Source: Myxococcota bacterium (GTDB lineage Bacteria; Myxococcota; XYA12-FULL-58-9; JALHOP01). Taken from it: DNA of 64,000 bases. The notes beneath the pieces are model-generated. The model was not told the DNA's origin, made no database searches, and worked only from the letters and a program-made list of their open reading frames with translations. The position numbers and the translations under genes are program-made. Shown here piece by piece: positions 27,244 through 36,061 of this stretch (positions are counted from its first letter, which is position 1; each line of letters opens with the position of its first letter). Location: NCBI GenBank assembly GCA_022842935.1, contig JALHOP010000013.1, positions 122,130 through 186,129 on the forward strand. Reading direction: 5' to 3'.

Positions 27244-28479
27244 ATGCAACGTTTCGACCCCATCGAGTCCATGGCTAGGGCGCACCACGAGTTCGGCGAG
27301 CATGGTGGCGTCAACATGTCTGTCGAGGCCTCGACGACCTTCACGGTGCTCAAGGCCGAGACCATGCCGGAGATCTTTCACGGTCAGCGCGGTCCCGAGC
27401 AGGGCTGCTACCTTTATGGCCGCCACTTCAATCCCACAGTCTACGTGTTGGGTCGCCAGCTCGCGGCTCTCGAGGGCACCGAAGCGGCGTATGCTACCGC
27501 GAGCGGCATGAGCGCCATCGCCGCTGCTGCCTTGCAGCTCGTCCGCCATGGCGACCATGTCGTCGTCAGTGACGCGATCTACGGCGGTACCTTCGCGCTC
27601 TTTCACGACTACTTGCCGGTACGTACGGGGCTGTCTGTGTCCTTCGTCGACATGACGGACCACGCAGCCGTCGAGGCGGCCATCACACCCAAGACGCGCT
27701 TCGTTTATGTCGAGACCTTCTCGAACCCCACCCTCAAGGTTGCCGACATTCCAACGCTCGCCGACATCGCCCATCGTCACGGCGCGAAGCTCCTTGTCGA
27801 CAACACGTTCTGCCCGCTCGTGGTGTCGCCCGCGCAGCTCGGGGCCGACGTCGTGCTCCACAGCCTCACCAAGTTCGTCAGCGGCGCGTCCGATGTGATC
27901 GCAGGCGCGGTCTGCGCGAGTCGAGAGTTCATCATGAGCCTGATGGATGTGACCCAGGGCGGTCTGATGCTGCTCGGCCCCACCATGGATCCGTTCGTGG
28001 CAGCGAAGCTCTCGCTACGCCTGCCTCACCTCGGGCTGCGCATGGTCGAGCACGGTCGGCGCGCCAAGTTCTTCGCGGAAAAGCTGCACGCGCGTGGCGA
28101 GCCGGTCATCTATCCAGGCCTTGCGAGCCACCCGCAGCACCACGTGCTCGAGCGCTTGGCCAATCCTGGCTTTGGGGCCGGCGGCGTCTTTGCTCTCGAC
28201 CTTCGCACCAAGGCAAGGGCCGATCGCTTCATGGAGCTCCTTCAGAATCAAGATCGCTTTGGCCTCATCGCGGTGAGCCTAGGATACTTCGAGACGTTGC
28301 TGTCGTGTTCCGCGAGCTCGACGTCGAGCGAGCTACCGGTCGCCGACCAGGAGCGGGCGGGTATTTCACCGGGCCTCGTGCGCGTCTCGATAGGCTACAC
28401 CGGCAACGTCGAGCAGCGCTGGGAACAGTTCGCGGCGGCGCTCGATGGGCTCGGCGACGCGGGAGACGCTTCACCGTGA
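27244..28479 (+). CDS. Cys/Met-metabolism PLP enzyme (trans-sulfuration family)
   Basis: This 411-residue PLP enzyme of the Cys/Met metabolism family includes cystathionine gamma-synthase, cystathionine gamma-lyase and methionine gamma-lyase. Visible residues: phosphate-binding Tyr-x-Arg in YLYGRHFNP (58-60), the small-residue loop TASGMSAIAA, Asp 186 in LLVDNTF that contacts the pyridine nitrogen, and the Schiff-base lysine K210 in HSLTKFVSG. A C-terminal RVSIGYTG loop is also typical. Length is normal. The start is well supported by GGAGG seven bases before ATG 27244. Gamma-lyase versus synthase cannot be decided by eye; an Asp-rich SSTSSELP segment rather than the usual SLGG loop may alter specificity. 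Confidence 0.9.
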   Translation: MQRFDPIESMARAHHEFGEHGGVNMSVEASTTFTVLKAETMPEIFHGQRGPEQGCYLYGRHFNPTVYVLGRQLAALEGTEAAYATASGMSAIAAAALQLVRHGDHVVVSDAIYGGTFALFHDYLPVRTGLSVSFVDMTDHAAVEAAITPKTRFVYVETFSNPTLKVADIPTLADIAHRHGAKLLVDNTFCPLVVSPAQLGADVVLHSLTKFVSGASDVIAGAVCASREFIMSLMDVTQGGLMLLGPTMDPFVAAKLSLRLPHLGLRMVEHGRRAKFFAEKLHARGEPVIYPGLASHPQHHVLERLANPGFGAGGVFALDLRTKARADRFMELLQNQDRFGLIAVSLGYFETLLSCSASSTSSELPVADQERAGISPGLVRVSIGYTGNVEQRWEQFAAALDGLGDAGDASP

Positions 28480-29541
28480 GCTCGCGCTTGTCGTGAAGTT
28501 GGCGCGCGCCTCCGCGAACAGGTCGCCAATGGTGAATACCCAGCCACTGTCCACCCCTTGAACAGTCGTGCGCCCGCGGTAGTGGCGGACGCCCTCCTGC
28601 AGATCGGTGGCCTCCATCCAGCGCACCGCGAAGGCAACGAGCGCGCGGCATGCGGGACCGAGCTCGATGTTTCGCTTCATGAGTCGCCGCGACAGCAAAC
28701 GGACGGCGAAGGCTACCGGAAGCACGGCCGTCTCGTGTGTGGCGACACGTGGCCAAAGGTGCGCATCCCCCGTCGGTACAAGCCCGGAGGGCACGCGGTT
28801 CGGGTCGAGGAGTGCTACGCCAAGGTCGCGCTGAGGGCCGCGCTCTGGTTACGCCCGACATCGGTGGTGGCGCCAACTCTCGACGCCGAAAAGCCGCTCG
28901 TCGAGAGCATCAGGCGGCGCGTCGCAGCGCAAAGCTCCGGACACGGCAGCGCCGAAGCGATGTCGAGAAGGGCCCACCTACGCTGGTCGTCGCTCGCGTG
29001 TTCCATCGCCCAGGGCAAAGTAGCGATCGCGTCGACCTGCTCGGCGGCCCCCGCAAGCATGGCCAAGCTCACGACGTGTGACGACTTGGTGGCCGCTGCG
29101 ATGCGGGTGCCGAGGTCGGGGATGCAAGCTTGGGTGCCCAGGCGAGCGAGGGCCATCGCAGCCAAGGTCGGTTCGTCCTGCAGTGACGCGACCAAAACGT
29201 CGCGGCACGATGTGTCGGCGTGCTCGATGAGGGCCTGAAGCGCTGCGCGACGAACCGCCGGTGAAACGCCAGCGCTTGCGAGGGGGACGAGAGCGCCGCG
29301 TGCCTCCTCGGATGGGAGCTCGCGTACTGAGGCAAACGGCGCTTCGGATTTCCCACTCGGGGTCTGCCAGCAACGCGACGAGAGCGTCGATGTGCTCGAG
29401 GAGCGCGGCGTCAAACGCACGTTCCTCTTCGAGCTCGACCTCGAGGTCGAGGGTCGCCATGAGGTGCATGTCGTGTACGAGCGTAGCGCGAACGTCGGGC
29501 GCGGGGTGTGCAAGCCTCTCCGCGACCTTGGAGAGAGTCAT
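28471..29541 (-). pseudogene. HEAT-like repeat protein, two frameshifts
   Basis: Three minus-strand frames join into one helical-repeat protein of about 355 residues. From ATG 29541: LSKVAERLAHPAPDVRATLVHDM, then DALVALLADPEWEIRSAV. Around 29322-29345 coding moves frame into RELPSEEARGALVPLA, AGVSPAVRRAALQALIEHAD and DVLVASLQDEPTLAAMALARLG, classic HEAT/armadillo helices. Around 28822-28840 it moves again into GVALLDPNRVPSGLVPTGD, LSRRLMKRN and a C-terminus ending ARANFTTSASSR. Such solenoids scaffold protein complexes. The gene lies 36 bases after the upstream secreted-protein gene on the same strand and its end overlaps the convergent PLP enzyme end by 9 bases. Decay or sequencing indels. 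Confidence 0.55.
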
Positions 29542-29577
29542 CCCTTGCCCATGGCGTCGCCATCATCGGCTCCGCGG

Positions 29578-30525
29578 TCAGCGCTCCAGCACGACCGGAA
29601 GCTCTTTGCCGTTGCCGTTCCATGTGCCGGAAAGGCCGCTATTGCGTACAGTGACGACGAACTTGCCGCTCGCTTCGGCAAACGATGCGTTGGGGCCGTT
29701 GACGCTGCCGTGGAGCTCGATGGGCTTGCGGTGTTTGTCGTAGATGTATTGGCCGCGTAGCGACCCGTCCCGGTCCGGCGTCTCGAGCAGCATTGTAACC
29801 TTGGCCGTACCAACGGTTCCATGGAGGACCTGTCCGAAAGGCTTCGTAGGCTCGGGGACATCGGGGCCACCTGCGAGGAGCCACCGCCCGTAGGGCGTGA
29901 GGTCGAGCTTTGCGGCAGGTAGTTCGAGGCGAACCTCGCCCACATCGTCCAAGGCGCGCATCGCGTGGTTGCTGCAGCGACCAGCCGTGACGCGGATGGT
30001 GTCCTTCGCGCCAATGCTATAGCGGACGTCGTATGTCGAGGACTGCTCGGCGCAGTCCTCGTTCAGCGCGAGCCGGTCTTCCAAGTCCTGACGCACCGCA
30101 TTGTCCGACGCCGGCGTCGCCGCGAGCGCGATTCTGTTGGCCTTCACCTCAGCGCGATAGCGGCGCTTTCGTTCTGCCTGCATCGCCGACGCAATCTTAC
30201 CGAGACCCTTGGGGGTCACCAGATCGTCGATGGCGAGCAGACGACCGCTCCGCAAGTCGAAGCAGGCTTCCTTTGTGAACGATTCGCAATAGGCGCCGCA
30301 GCTCTCGCCGCTGACAGAGAGCACCAGTAGGCGCGCATCGTTGCGCTGGACCTCGAAGTCCAGCTCGGAGACTCCCTCGAGCTGTGTCTCGAAGAGAAAG
30401 AAGATGGCGTCGTTCACGCGCGCATCAACGGGGCTGTGGGCAATGGCGGGCGCTCTGCCGGCGGGTGTCGCGCGTGGTTGGACGTCGACCTGGCCAAGCA
30501 GCAGCGCGAGCGGGAGGATGACCAT
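29578..30525 (-). CDS. exported protein, DUF3298/4163-like N-terminal half
   Basis: The product is 315 residues from ATG 30525 (GTG 30528 adds one residue). A signal-like start (MVILPLALLLGQVDVQPRA) is followed by a region with the SxSGESCGAYCE pair of cysteines and CFDLRSGRLLAIDDLV, which resembles the DUF3298/DUF4163 fold of RsiV-type exported proteins; I hold this tentatively. The C-terminal 90 residues are a small beta-domain (KVTMLLETPDRDGSLRGQY, IELHGSVNG, LSGTWNGNG) seen in many periplasmic proteins. It is the likely first gene of an operon with the HEAT-like gene. Confidence 0.65.
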   Translation of the reverse strand: MVILPLALLLGQVDVQPRATPAGRAPAIAHSPVDARVNDAIFFLFETQLEGVSELDFEVQRNDARLLVLSVSGESCGAYCESFTKEACFDLRSGRLLAIDDLVTPKGLGKIASAMQAERKRRYRAEVKANRIALAATPASDNAVRQDLEDRLALNEDCAEQSSTYDVRYSIGAKDTIRVTAGRCSNHAMRALDDVGEVRLELPAAKLDLTPYGRWLLAGGPDVPEPTKPFGQVLHGTVGTAKVTMLLETPDRDGSLRGQYIYDKHRKPIELHGSVNGPNASFAEASGKFVVTVRNSGLSGTWNGNGKELPVVLER

Positions 30526-30592
30526 CACCCGTCTTGTTTAGTCGACGCCGAGTCCCAGGTCACTTGCAAGCAGACTGACGCGGTTGCGGCGG

Positions 30593-31075
30593 TCAATCGA
30601 AGTCGAAAGGTTGCACTGCGTTACCAGTGCGCAGGTCGTGCACCACCTGACCGTGCTCGATCATCCATATGATGTCTTCTCGTCCGGCGGTCCAGCGGGC
30701 GTAGGCCACGAGGTGCTCATCGTAGGTGCCGCGAAGGGCATTTGCGTCGCCTTGAAAGCGCTCGTTCAAGACGTCGTCGCGCAGGTAAACGTAGAGCGAA
30801 TCGACAGCTGCGGAGGCATCGAGTGCGCTGTGCTGCGCACGCAGCGCTGCGAGCAGGGCAGTGCGCCAGGCCGGGTCAGCCCGATGCTCCGCCGCGACGA
30901 GAAAATAGGTGTTGCGGCCGAGTCCAGCCGGGGTCGCGAACGTGTGGATGCGAGGGCCTAGGGGCGTCAGGTGGGCCGACGCGCGCTGGCCGGCCGCGCT
31001 CTGCTCCCGGTCACAGGCCAGCGCTCCCGCGAGGACGGAGAGCAGCAGAGCCGCCAGGAACCTCGTCACCGACAT
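30593..31075 (-). CDS. small lipoprotein
   Basis: This 160-residue lipoprotein has the signal peptide and lipobox MSVTRFLAALLLSVLAGALAC (Cys 21). The mature part holds LGRNTYFLVAAEHRADPAW, a Leu/Ala helix, DSLYVYLRDDVLNERF and, near the end, GREDIIWMIEHGQVV. No family is recognised. It lies 64 bases upstream of the exported DUF3298-like gene on the same strand, and its start is only 55 bases from the divergent terpene-cyclase-like gene, so the two probably share a promoter region. Confidence 0.65.
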   Translation of the reverse strand: MSVTRFLAALLLSVLAGALACDREQSAAGQRASAHLTPLGPRIHTFATPAGLGRNTYFLVAAEHRADPAWRTALLAALRAQHSALDASAAVDSLYVYLRDDVLNERFQGDANALRGTYDEHLVAYARWTAGREDIIWMIEHGQVVHDLRTGNAVQPFDFD

Positions 31076-31130
31076 CCTGACACCCCTTCGATATCAACCT
31101 GCGGCGGTCGCGCACCGATAACCATGCCCC

Positions 31131-33107
31131 ATGCGAGTCGATTTGCGCCAGGTTACCGCCGCTCCTGCGCTCGAGAGGCCTCGCGAGCCCTCTCCGGCGC
31201 GGGTGTACGGCCACGACGGGCGAGACCTCTTGCTGCCGGCTTTGGCCCCGCGTCGCCACGTGGCCGACGACACCGTGCGTCTCGTGCGGGTCGATGCGAG
31301 CCTCGCGCGTATCGCCACCCACCTTCGGAAAATCCAAGAAGTCGACGGGCGCTGGGACACTCTCTATCGCGGTGGTAATTTTCAGCTCGCGATTTCGGCT
31401 GTTGCCCTCGCCGACGTTGGGGCATCGCCCGAGAAGGCCCGCGAGCGTGAGGTGATTGCCCACTTTGCGACAGCCCAACTCGCGGACGGTGGCTTCTCTG
31501 TGTTTCCAGGCGAGCCTGCCGACGCCGCGGCGACGCGCATGGTCGTCAGCGCGCTCGAGGTCATGGCCAAGCGGCAGCCCGCACTTGCGACGACGGCAAA
31601 CGCGATTGCGGACAAGGGTCGTTCCTTCCTGGCGAGTACGCCGAAGACTCCTGGGGATGGCATCTACGCGTTGCTCGCCAACCTCGTGTCCGATCTCGTG
31701 AGCGCCAGCAGCGACTTGGTTCCAAACCCGCCGTTCTTGGCGGCGCTCATCCGACTCGCTTCGAAGCCCGTCGCGAGTACGATCTCGGGGATCGCGCGCA
31801 TCTACGTGCCTGCGTTCGCGTTGCTGATGGAGGCACAAGCGCGCAAGGCAAGCTGGTCAGCGCGCGCCGCCGGGCCAATGAGCGATGCTCTGCTAAAGCG
31901 ACTCGAACACGAGATTGTCCGCACGCAGGATGCTGACGGAGCCTGGGCGTGGACCGCGCTGGGCACGGCCCTCTGCATGATGGCGCTCAAGCGTCAGGGC
32001 CATACGCTCGAGAGCTCACCAGTGCTTCGGCGGGGCGCTGGTTTTCTCGAGCGCCTGCGCGGCATGGACGTGACTGGATGGACGCGGGGCGACGCCTGGG
32101 ACACCGCCTACGCGACGCTCACTCTGCCAGCGATCGACCCGGAGAGTAGCGCCGTGGTCGCCAAGGGGGTGGACGCTCTCCTGCACGGCCAGCTCGAGGA
32201 TGGCCGCTTCAGCTTCAGCATTCTCGGGATTCTGGGTGACGACGACACCTCGTCCGTGACGTTGCGCGCCATGTGTGCCCGCTACGCTGCCACCGATGAC
32301 GTCGCCGAGCGTCAACGACTTCATTCCGCCATTGCGCACACGGCCGAAGGGCTCGTCGCTTTCCAGCGAAGCGAAGGCGGGTGGGGTGCATTCAACAAGC
32401 GCTCGCTCCCGTTCATCAGCGGCAAAAACCCACCCGGGAACCCCACCATCTCGGCGTTCAACGACGTGCAGAGTCCCGACCTGTCGGCGCGGGTACTGCG
32501 GAGCCTCATCGACGCCGAGCGCTCCGGCGCGCTCACAGGCTCTCTGGCCGACGTCGTACGCAAGTCCATCGCCAAAGCGCGCACGTACCTAGAGCGCGAG
32601 ATCAATGGCGATGCGTCGTGGTGGAGTCGTTGGACGCTTGGTGGCTTGTCCTCTTTTGCGTACGTCGTCCCGGCTTTGCGGCACGCGGGCGTCGCCGCTG
32701 ACGCCAAGACCCTCGAAGGGGTCTCTGGCTTGTTGCGCGCCAAGCAGAACGCCGACGGCGGCTGGGGTGAAGAGCCCGCAGCGGATCGTGCTGCGCGTCG
32801 TGCAGGAGATCGCGGCCGCTCGTCGGTAAGTCACACCGCAAGCGCCATCATTGGCCTCATTGGGACCGCGGCGCGCAACGACGACGCGCAGGTCAACACC
32901 GCTTTGGCGCACGCCGTGGACTACCTCTTGCGGCAAGACAACGACGGTCTCTTCAGCAACGGGCGCCACGTTTACACGCAGCTCACCGGTCTCGACTACT
33001 ACGACTGCGACAACTGGACGACTTGCCTTGCGGCTTCCGCGCTGCAGCTCTATCGCGACTATCAGCGGGTGGGCGCGGCGGCGGCGATGGAGAGATTCGC
33101 GCTGTAG
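31131..33107 (+). CDS. divergent squalene-hopene-cyclase-fold protein
   Basis: This 658-residue alpha/alpha-barrel protein belongs to the terpene cyclase/mutase superfamily. It has QW-type repeats (LLRAKQNADGGWGEE, AFQRSEGGWGAF, FATAQLADGGFSVF, VRTQDADGAWAW, LRQDNDGLFSN) along both halves. The catalytic loop reads LGDDDTSS with Gly369-Asp370-Asp371-Asp372-Thr373. The usual DxDDT motif has Asp at the first position, so this first residue is Gly, but the Asp equivalent to the proton-donating middle Asp is kept. Length matches squalene-hopene cyclases. Related divergent members cyclise diterpene or sesquarterpene substrates; the product here is unknown. No membrane-anchoring segment stands out. 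The start at ATG 31131 is the first in frame. Confidence 0.75.
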   Translation: MRVDLRQVTAAPALERPREPSPARVYGHDGRDLLLPALAPRRHVADDTVRLVRVDASLARIATHLRKIQEVDGRWDTLYRGGNFQLAISAVALADVGASPEKAREREVIAHFATAQLADGGFSVFPGEPADAAATRMVVSALEVMAKRQPALATTANAIADKGRSFLASTPKTPGDGIYALLANLVSDLVSASSDLVPNPPFLAALIRLASKPVASTISGIARIYVPAFALLMEAQARKASWSARAAGPMSDALLKRLEHEIVRTQDADGAWAWTALGTALCMMALKRQGHTLESSPVLRRGAGFLERLRGMDVTGWTRGDAWDTAYATLTLPAIDPESSAVVAKGVDALLHGQLEDGRFSFSILGILGDDDTSSVTLRAMCARYAATDDVAERQRLHSAIAHTAEGLVAFQRSEGGWGAFNKRSLPFISGKNPPGNPTISAFNDVQSPDLSARVLRSLIDAERSGALTGSLADVVRKSIAKARTYLEREINGDASWWSRWTLGGLSSFAYVVPALRHAGVAADAKTLEGVSGLLRAKQNADGGWGEEPAADRAARRAGDRGRSSVSHTASAIIGLIGTAARNDDAQVNTALAHAVDYLLRQDNDGLFSNGRHVYTQLTGLDYYDCDNWTTCLAASALQLYRDYQRVGAAAAMERFAL

Positions 33108-33143
33108 CGACGCCGGTGCTTCCAGCGCAGCCAGCGTGCAACT

Positions 33144-34250
33144 CTACAAGACCCGCAAGCTTTGGGGTGCCCCGGGCGCTGGGTCGCTCGGAAGCACGCC
33201 GCCCTCGGTTAGCTTGTAGAAGTGAACGTCTTCGTTGCCGTCGGTCACGACGATAAAGGCGTTGACCGAGGGGACGTAACGCCAACGACCGTAGATGCCG
33301 TTTCTCGTTGGCGTGGGCGCGCCCGCTGCCGAGTAGCCCGTCCAGGTAAGGGTGTCCGAGTCGAAGACCTGGACCGGCCCACCCGCCCAGGCGACGAAGC
33401 GGTCGGCGACGGGGTCGAAGTCCAGACCAGGCGACCCGTCGTCGATGAACGATGGCGCGCCCGCGGAGAGGTCCTGACGCGTGAGCTGCGCCGCGCGCAG
33501 GTCATACGCGAAGAGCTCTCCGAGTCCTGCGACCAAGAGGATCCCTCGCCCGGGGTCGATGGCGCCGGTCTGATCATAGAAGTAGTCGTTGTTGTGCTTC
33601 GTCCAGGTGTTCGCGTCGACGTCGTACGACCAGAGCCCCGACGACGAATTGTTGCAGGCGCCCCACCAGAGCTTGCCGGTTGCTGCGTCGTACGCTGACA
33701 CACATCCGAAACCGCCACCTGGGCTCGTCTGTGGCTGCTCGTCGGTCCAAGTCAGACTGGTGAGGTCGAAGGTCCACGTGCGGTCGCAACGCGCGAAGCC
33801 AATGCCGGCGAGCGACCCCGCTTGTCCGAAGAAACGGTCGACGTGGGTGAGGTAGGCGAGGCCGTTGTAGGTGTGGCGGGAGTTGGGGGTGCCGTCGGCG
33901 TTCACCTCTTGATCCATCACCGGTCGGATGGTCGGGTCGGTGAGTCGGCGCCACGTCAAGGTCGGCACGTGAAAGGCATACAGCTCGTTGCCGTAGTAGT
34001 CGGCGTGGCCACCGCCCCACAGCACCAGCTGGTCGCGGACCGTATCGTAGGCTCCACCGCCCCAAGCGATGATCACACCGTTGGGGCCAACGGTGCCCCA
34101 TGTCCCCGGGAACTCATCGTAGGCGGGTGCCACGTCGAGCATGTGCGTGTTCGGCACCGCCAGCCAGGAGTTCGCCGGCATGGCGTCGGGCGTGACGGCT
34201 GCGACCGGAAGCGCGAGACAAAGAATCAAGGGCACCATGAGCTTGTCCAT
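33144..34250 (-). CDS. secreted kelch-like beta-propeller protein
   Basis: The product is 368 residues from ATG 34250. The signal peptide is around MVPLILCLALPVAAVTP. The body shows kelch/galactose-oxidase-type blades: IIAWGGGAYDTVRDQLVLW, GGGHADYYGNELYAF, TWRRLTDP, RTWTFDLTSLTWTDEQ, LWSYDVDANTWTKH and VFDSDTLTWTGYS. It closely parallels the kelch protein at 37398-38489 (shared LVLWGGG...DY.GNE.Y pattern), so the two are paralogues. The function is likely binding, or recognition of carbohydrate or surface. It ends 36 bases from the convergent terpene-cyclase-fold gene. Confidence 0.75.
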   Translation of the reverse strand: MDKLMVPLILCLALPVAAVTPDAMPANSWLAVPNTHMLDVAPAYDEFPGTWGTVGPNGVIIAWGGGAYDTVRDQLVLWGGGHADYYGNELYAFHVPTLTWRRLTDPTIRPVMDQEVNADGTPNSRHTYNGLAYLTHVDRFFGQAGSLAGIGFARCDRTWTFDLTSLTWTDEQPQTSPGGGFGCVSAYDAATGKLWWGACNNSSSGLWSYDVDANTWTKHNNDYFYDQTGAIDPGRGILLVAGLGELFAYDLRAAQLTRQDLSAGAPSFIDDGSPGLDFDPVADRFVAWAGGPVQVFDSDTLTWTGYSAAGAPTPTRNGIYGRWRYVPSVNAFIVVTDGNEDVHFYKLTEGGVLPSDPAPGAPQSLRVL

Positions 34251-34354
34251 CGATGCACCATGCCTCGAACCGACCCGCACCTTACGGGTCCTTGAGCGTG
34301 TCCGCCCCATCAGCTAAACAAGGCGGCCTTCAGACGGATCGGAGAGCCACGACG

Positions 34355-35446
34355 ATGGGCTCGTTCGCGCTCCCGCTAGTTGTCGCGACAGCGATTGCTG
34401 TCTCCGCGCCTCAAGCAGCGACCCCGAGTGTCGCGCCGCCCCCCGCGGTGTTGTTCGTCAGGCACGTGGGCAACCAGCGCATTCAGGCGCTGGAACGGCA
34501 GCTCTCCGATGAGCTTGGCCTCGTGCTTGATGACTTCGCTACGTTCACCCTCGATGCACCCGGTGAGGACTTCTGGAGCTTGGCACTCGAGGCTCAGATC
34601 ACACAGGCGACCCCCTTGGTCACACGTTACGATGCCGTCGCCGCGATCTGGCTCACGGGGTCCGAGGGTGCCGGCTACTACTTGCACCTCGTCGCGCTGC
34701 AAAGCGGCCGCACGCTCGTTCGTACCTTCGAGGCACGGCGTGCCGCCGCCATCGGCACCCTTGCGCTCGCAGTGCGTGAGCTCCTCGGCGCTGCCTACAT
34801 GTTCGAGCCGCCGCCGCCAGCGGTTGCGACCGCGCTCGATCCTTTGGTGCAGTCGGTGGTGGAAGAGCTACGTCAGGAGCACCCTTTGGCACCCGCGCCA
34901 TCGGCGACCGAGGTCGTGCCGTCCGAATCGAATCGTCCTCGATGGCGGAGTGTAGTGACCGCGACCACCGCTGGCGGGCTCGCCGGCCAGCGCGGGCCAT
35001 CGACTCTCTGGGGGGCGTCGTTGGCAGCCGAACTGGCCTATCACCGGCTTTGGGTGTCGTTAGGGGCCGATCTGGGGTGGCAAAGCGGGGAGGGGGCGGG
35101 TCTTAACTTCCAACGGCAGGTGGTTCAGCCAAGGCTGGCTATCGCCTGGCAGCTCACCCGTGGCGCGCTCGCCATCGCGCCAGGCGCGGCGCTCGGTGTG
35201 GCGTTTGAGCAGTGGAGCGCCGCCGGCGAGGGACCTTCGCAGGGCTTCAGTCGAGCGCGTGTCGTGGTCGGCGCGGATCTACAGCTGCGTTATCCGCTAA
35301 CGGATACACTGGCTGTCGTGATGATCCCTGGCCTTAGCGTTGCGCATCAGCAGCTTACTCTCGAGCGACGTTCAGACGGACGAACCGCCGCAACGACGCC
35401 GGAGCTCGCGTGGGGCCTCAGGCTCGGCGTCGTGCTCGGGCTGTAA
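34355..35446 (+). CDS. exported protein with C-terminal barrel-like domain
   Basis: The product is 363 residues from ATG 34355, supported by GGAG eleven bases upstream; the longer frame to 34253 is rejected. A signal peptide (MGSFALPLVVATAIAVSAPQAA) is followed by a periplasmic domain of about 150 residues (VLFVRHVGNQRIQALERQL, DAVAAIWLTGSEGAGYYLHLV, ELLGAAYM) and, after a Pro/Ala linker, alternating Gly-rich strands (SLGADLGWQSG, LAIAPGAALGVAFEQW, MIPGLSVAHQQL, LGVVLGL at the end) like an outer-membrane barrel. It precedes the sigma-factor operon by 36 bases and is probably part of it, perhaps as the sensor or export component. Confidence 0.65.
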   Translation: MGSFALPLVVATAIAVSAPQAATPSVAPPPAVLFVRHVGNQRIQALERQLSDELGLVLDDFATFTLDAPGEDFWSLALEAQITQATPLVTRYDAVAAIWLTGSEGAGYYLHLVALQSGRTLVRTFEARRAAAIGTLALAVRELLGAAYMFEPPPPAVATALDPLVQSVVEELRQEHPLAPAPSATEVVPSESNRPRWRSVVTATTAGGLAGQRGPSTLWGASLAAELAYHRLWVSLGADLGWQSGEGAGLNFQRQVVQPRLAIAWQLTRGALAIAPGAALGVAFEQWSAAGEGPSQGFSRARVVVGADLQLRYPLTDTLAVVMIPGLSVAHQQLTLERRSDGRTAATTPELAWGLRLGVVLGL

Positions 35447-35482
35447 GGTTTGGCTGGGTTCGAGACATCGCGCAGGAGCACC

Positions 35483-36061
35483 GTGTGTGCTCTGCCGGAG
35501 CAGAAGAACGAAGACGCGGAGGTCATGGCTCGTCTGCGGGCTGGCGACGCCAGCGCGCTCGCGATTTTGTACGAGCGCTATCTGCCGCTCGTTCGTGGAC
35601 TTGCGGCGATGTACGTCAATGGCTGTGATCGAGCGAACCTTCTCGACGTCGTACAGGATGTGTTCATGACGCTGCTCGAGACCGCAGGGCGCTATCGCGA
35701 AGAAGGTCGGCTGCGCAGCTGGATCGCCGGCATCACGGTGCGCAAAGCGCGAGGAATGGCGCGCCGCAGGCGCATCCGCGACGCGCTTCTCTTGCGCTAC
35801 GGTCAAGATGCCGCTCCAGCAGCTAGCCTTAGCGGAGTGGGTGCGTCCACCGGCATCAGCGCCGAAATGCAGGGCGTGCTCGACAAGCTCCCCCCGGCTC
35901 AACGCGACGTCCTGGTGATGCACGTGGTTCACGAGCTCTCGGGCGACGAGATCGCGAGCGCCCTCGGCATCAAGGTCAACGCGGTTTGGACGCGTTTGCA
36001 TCGAGCCCGACACGCCATGCGACAAGCGCTCGAAGCCCAGCACGCGGGGGCCCAGCCATGA
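35483..36061 (+). CDS. ECF-type sigma factor
   Basis: This 192-residue sigma factor starts at GTG 35483, which has AGGAG five bases upstream (the longer frame from TTG 35450 does not). Region 2: MARLRAGDASALAILYERYLP, followed by VVQDVFMTLLE and RLRSWIAGITVRKARG. Region 4: LDKLPPAQRDVLVMHVVHEL and the helix-turn-helix DEIASALGIKVNAVWTRLHRARHAMRQ. The protein directs RNA polymerase to specific promoters and is presumably held inactive by the product of the next gene, whose ATG overlaps this stop codon (ATGA). Confidence 0.92.
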   Translation: MCALPEQKNEDAEVMARLRAGDASALAILYERYLPLVRGLAAMYVNGCDRANLLDVVQDVFMTLLETAGRYREEGRLRSWIAGITVRKARGMARRRRIRDALLLRYGQDAAPAASLSGVGASTGISAEMQGVLDKLPPAQRDVLVMHVVHELSGDEIASALGIKVNAVWTRLHRARHAMRQALEAQHAGAQP

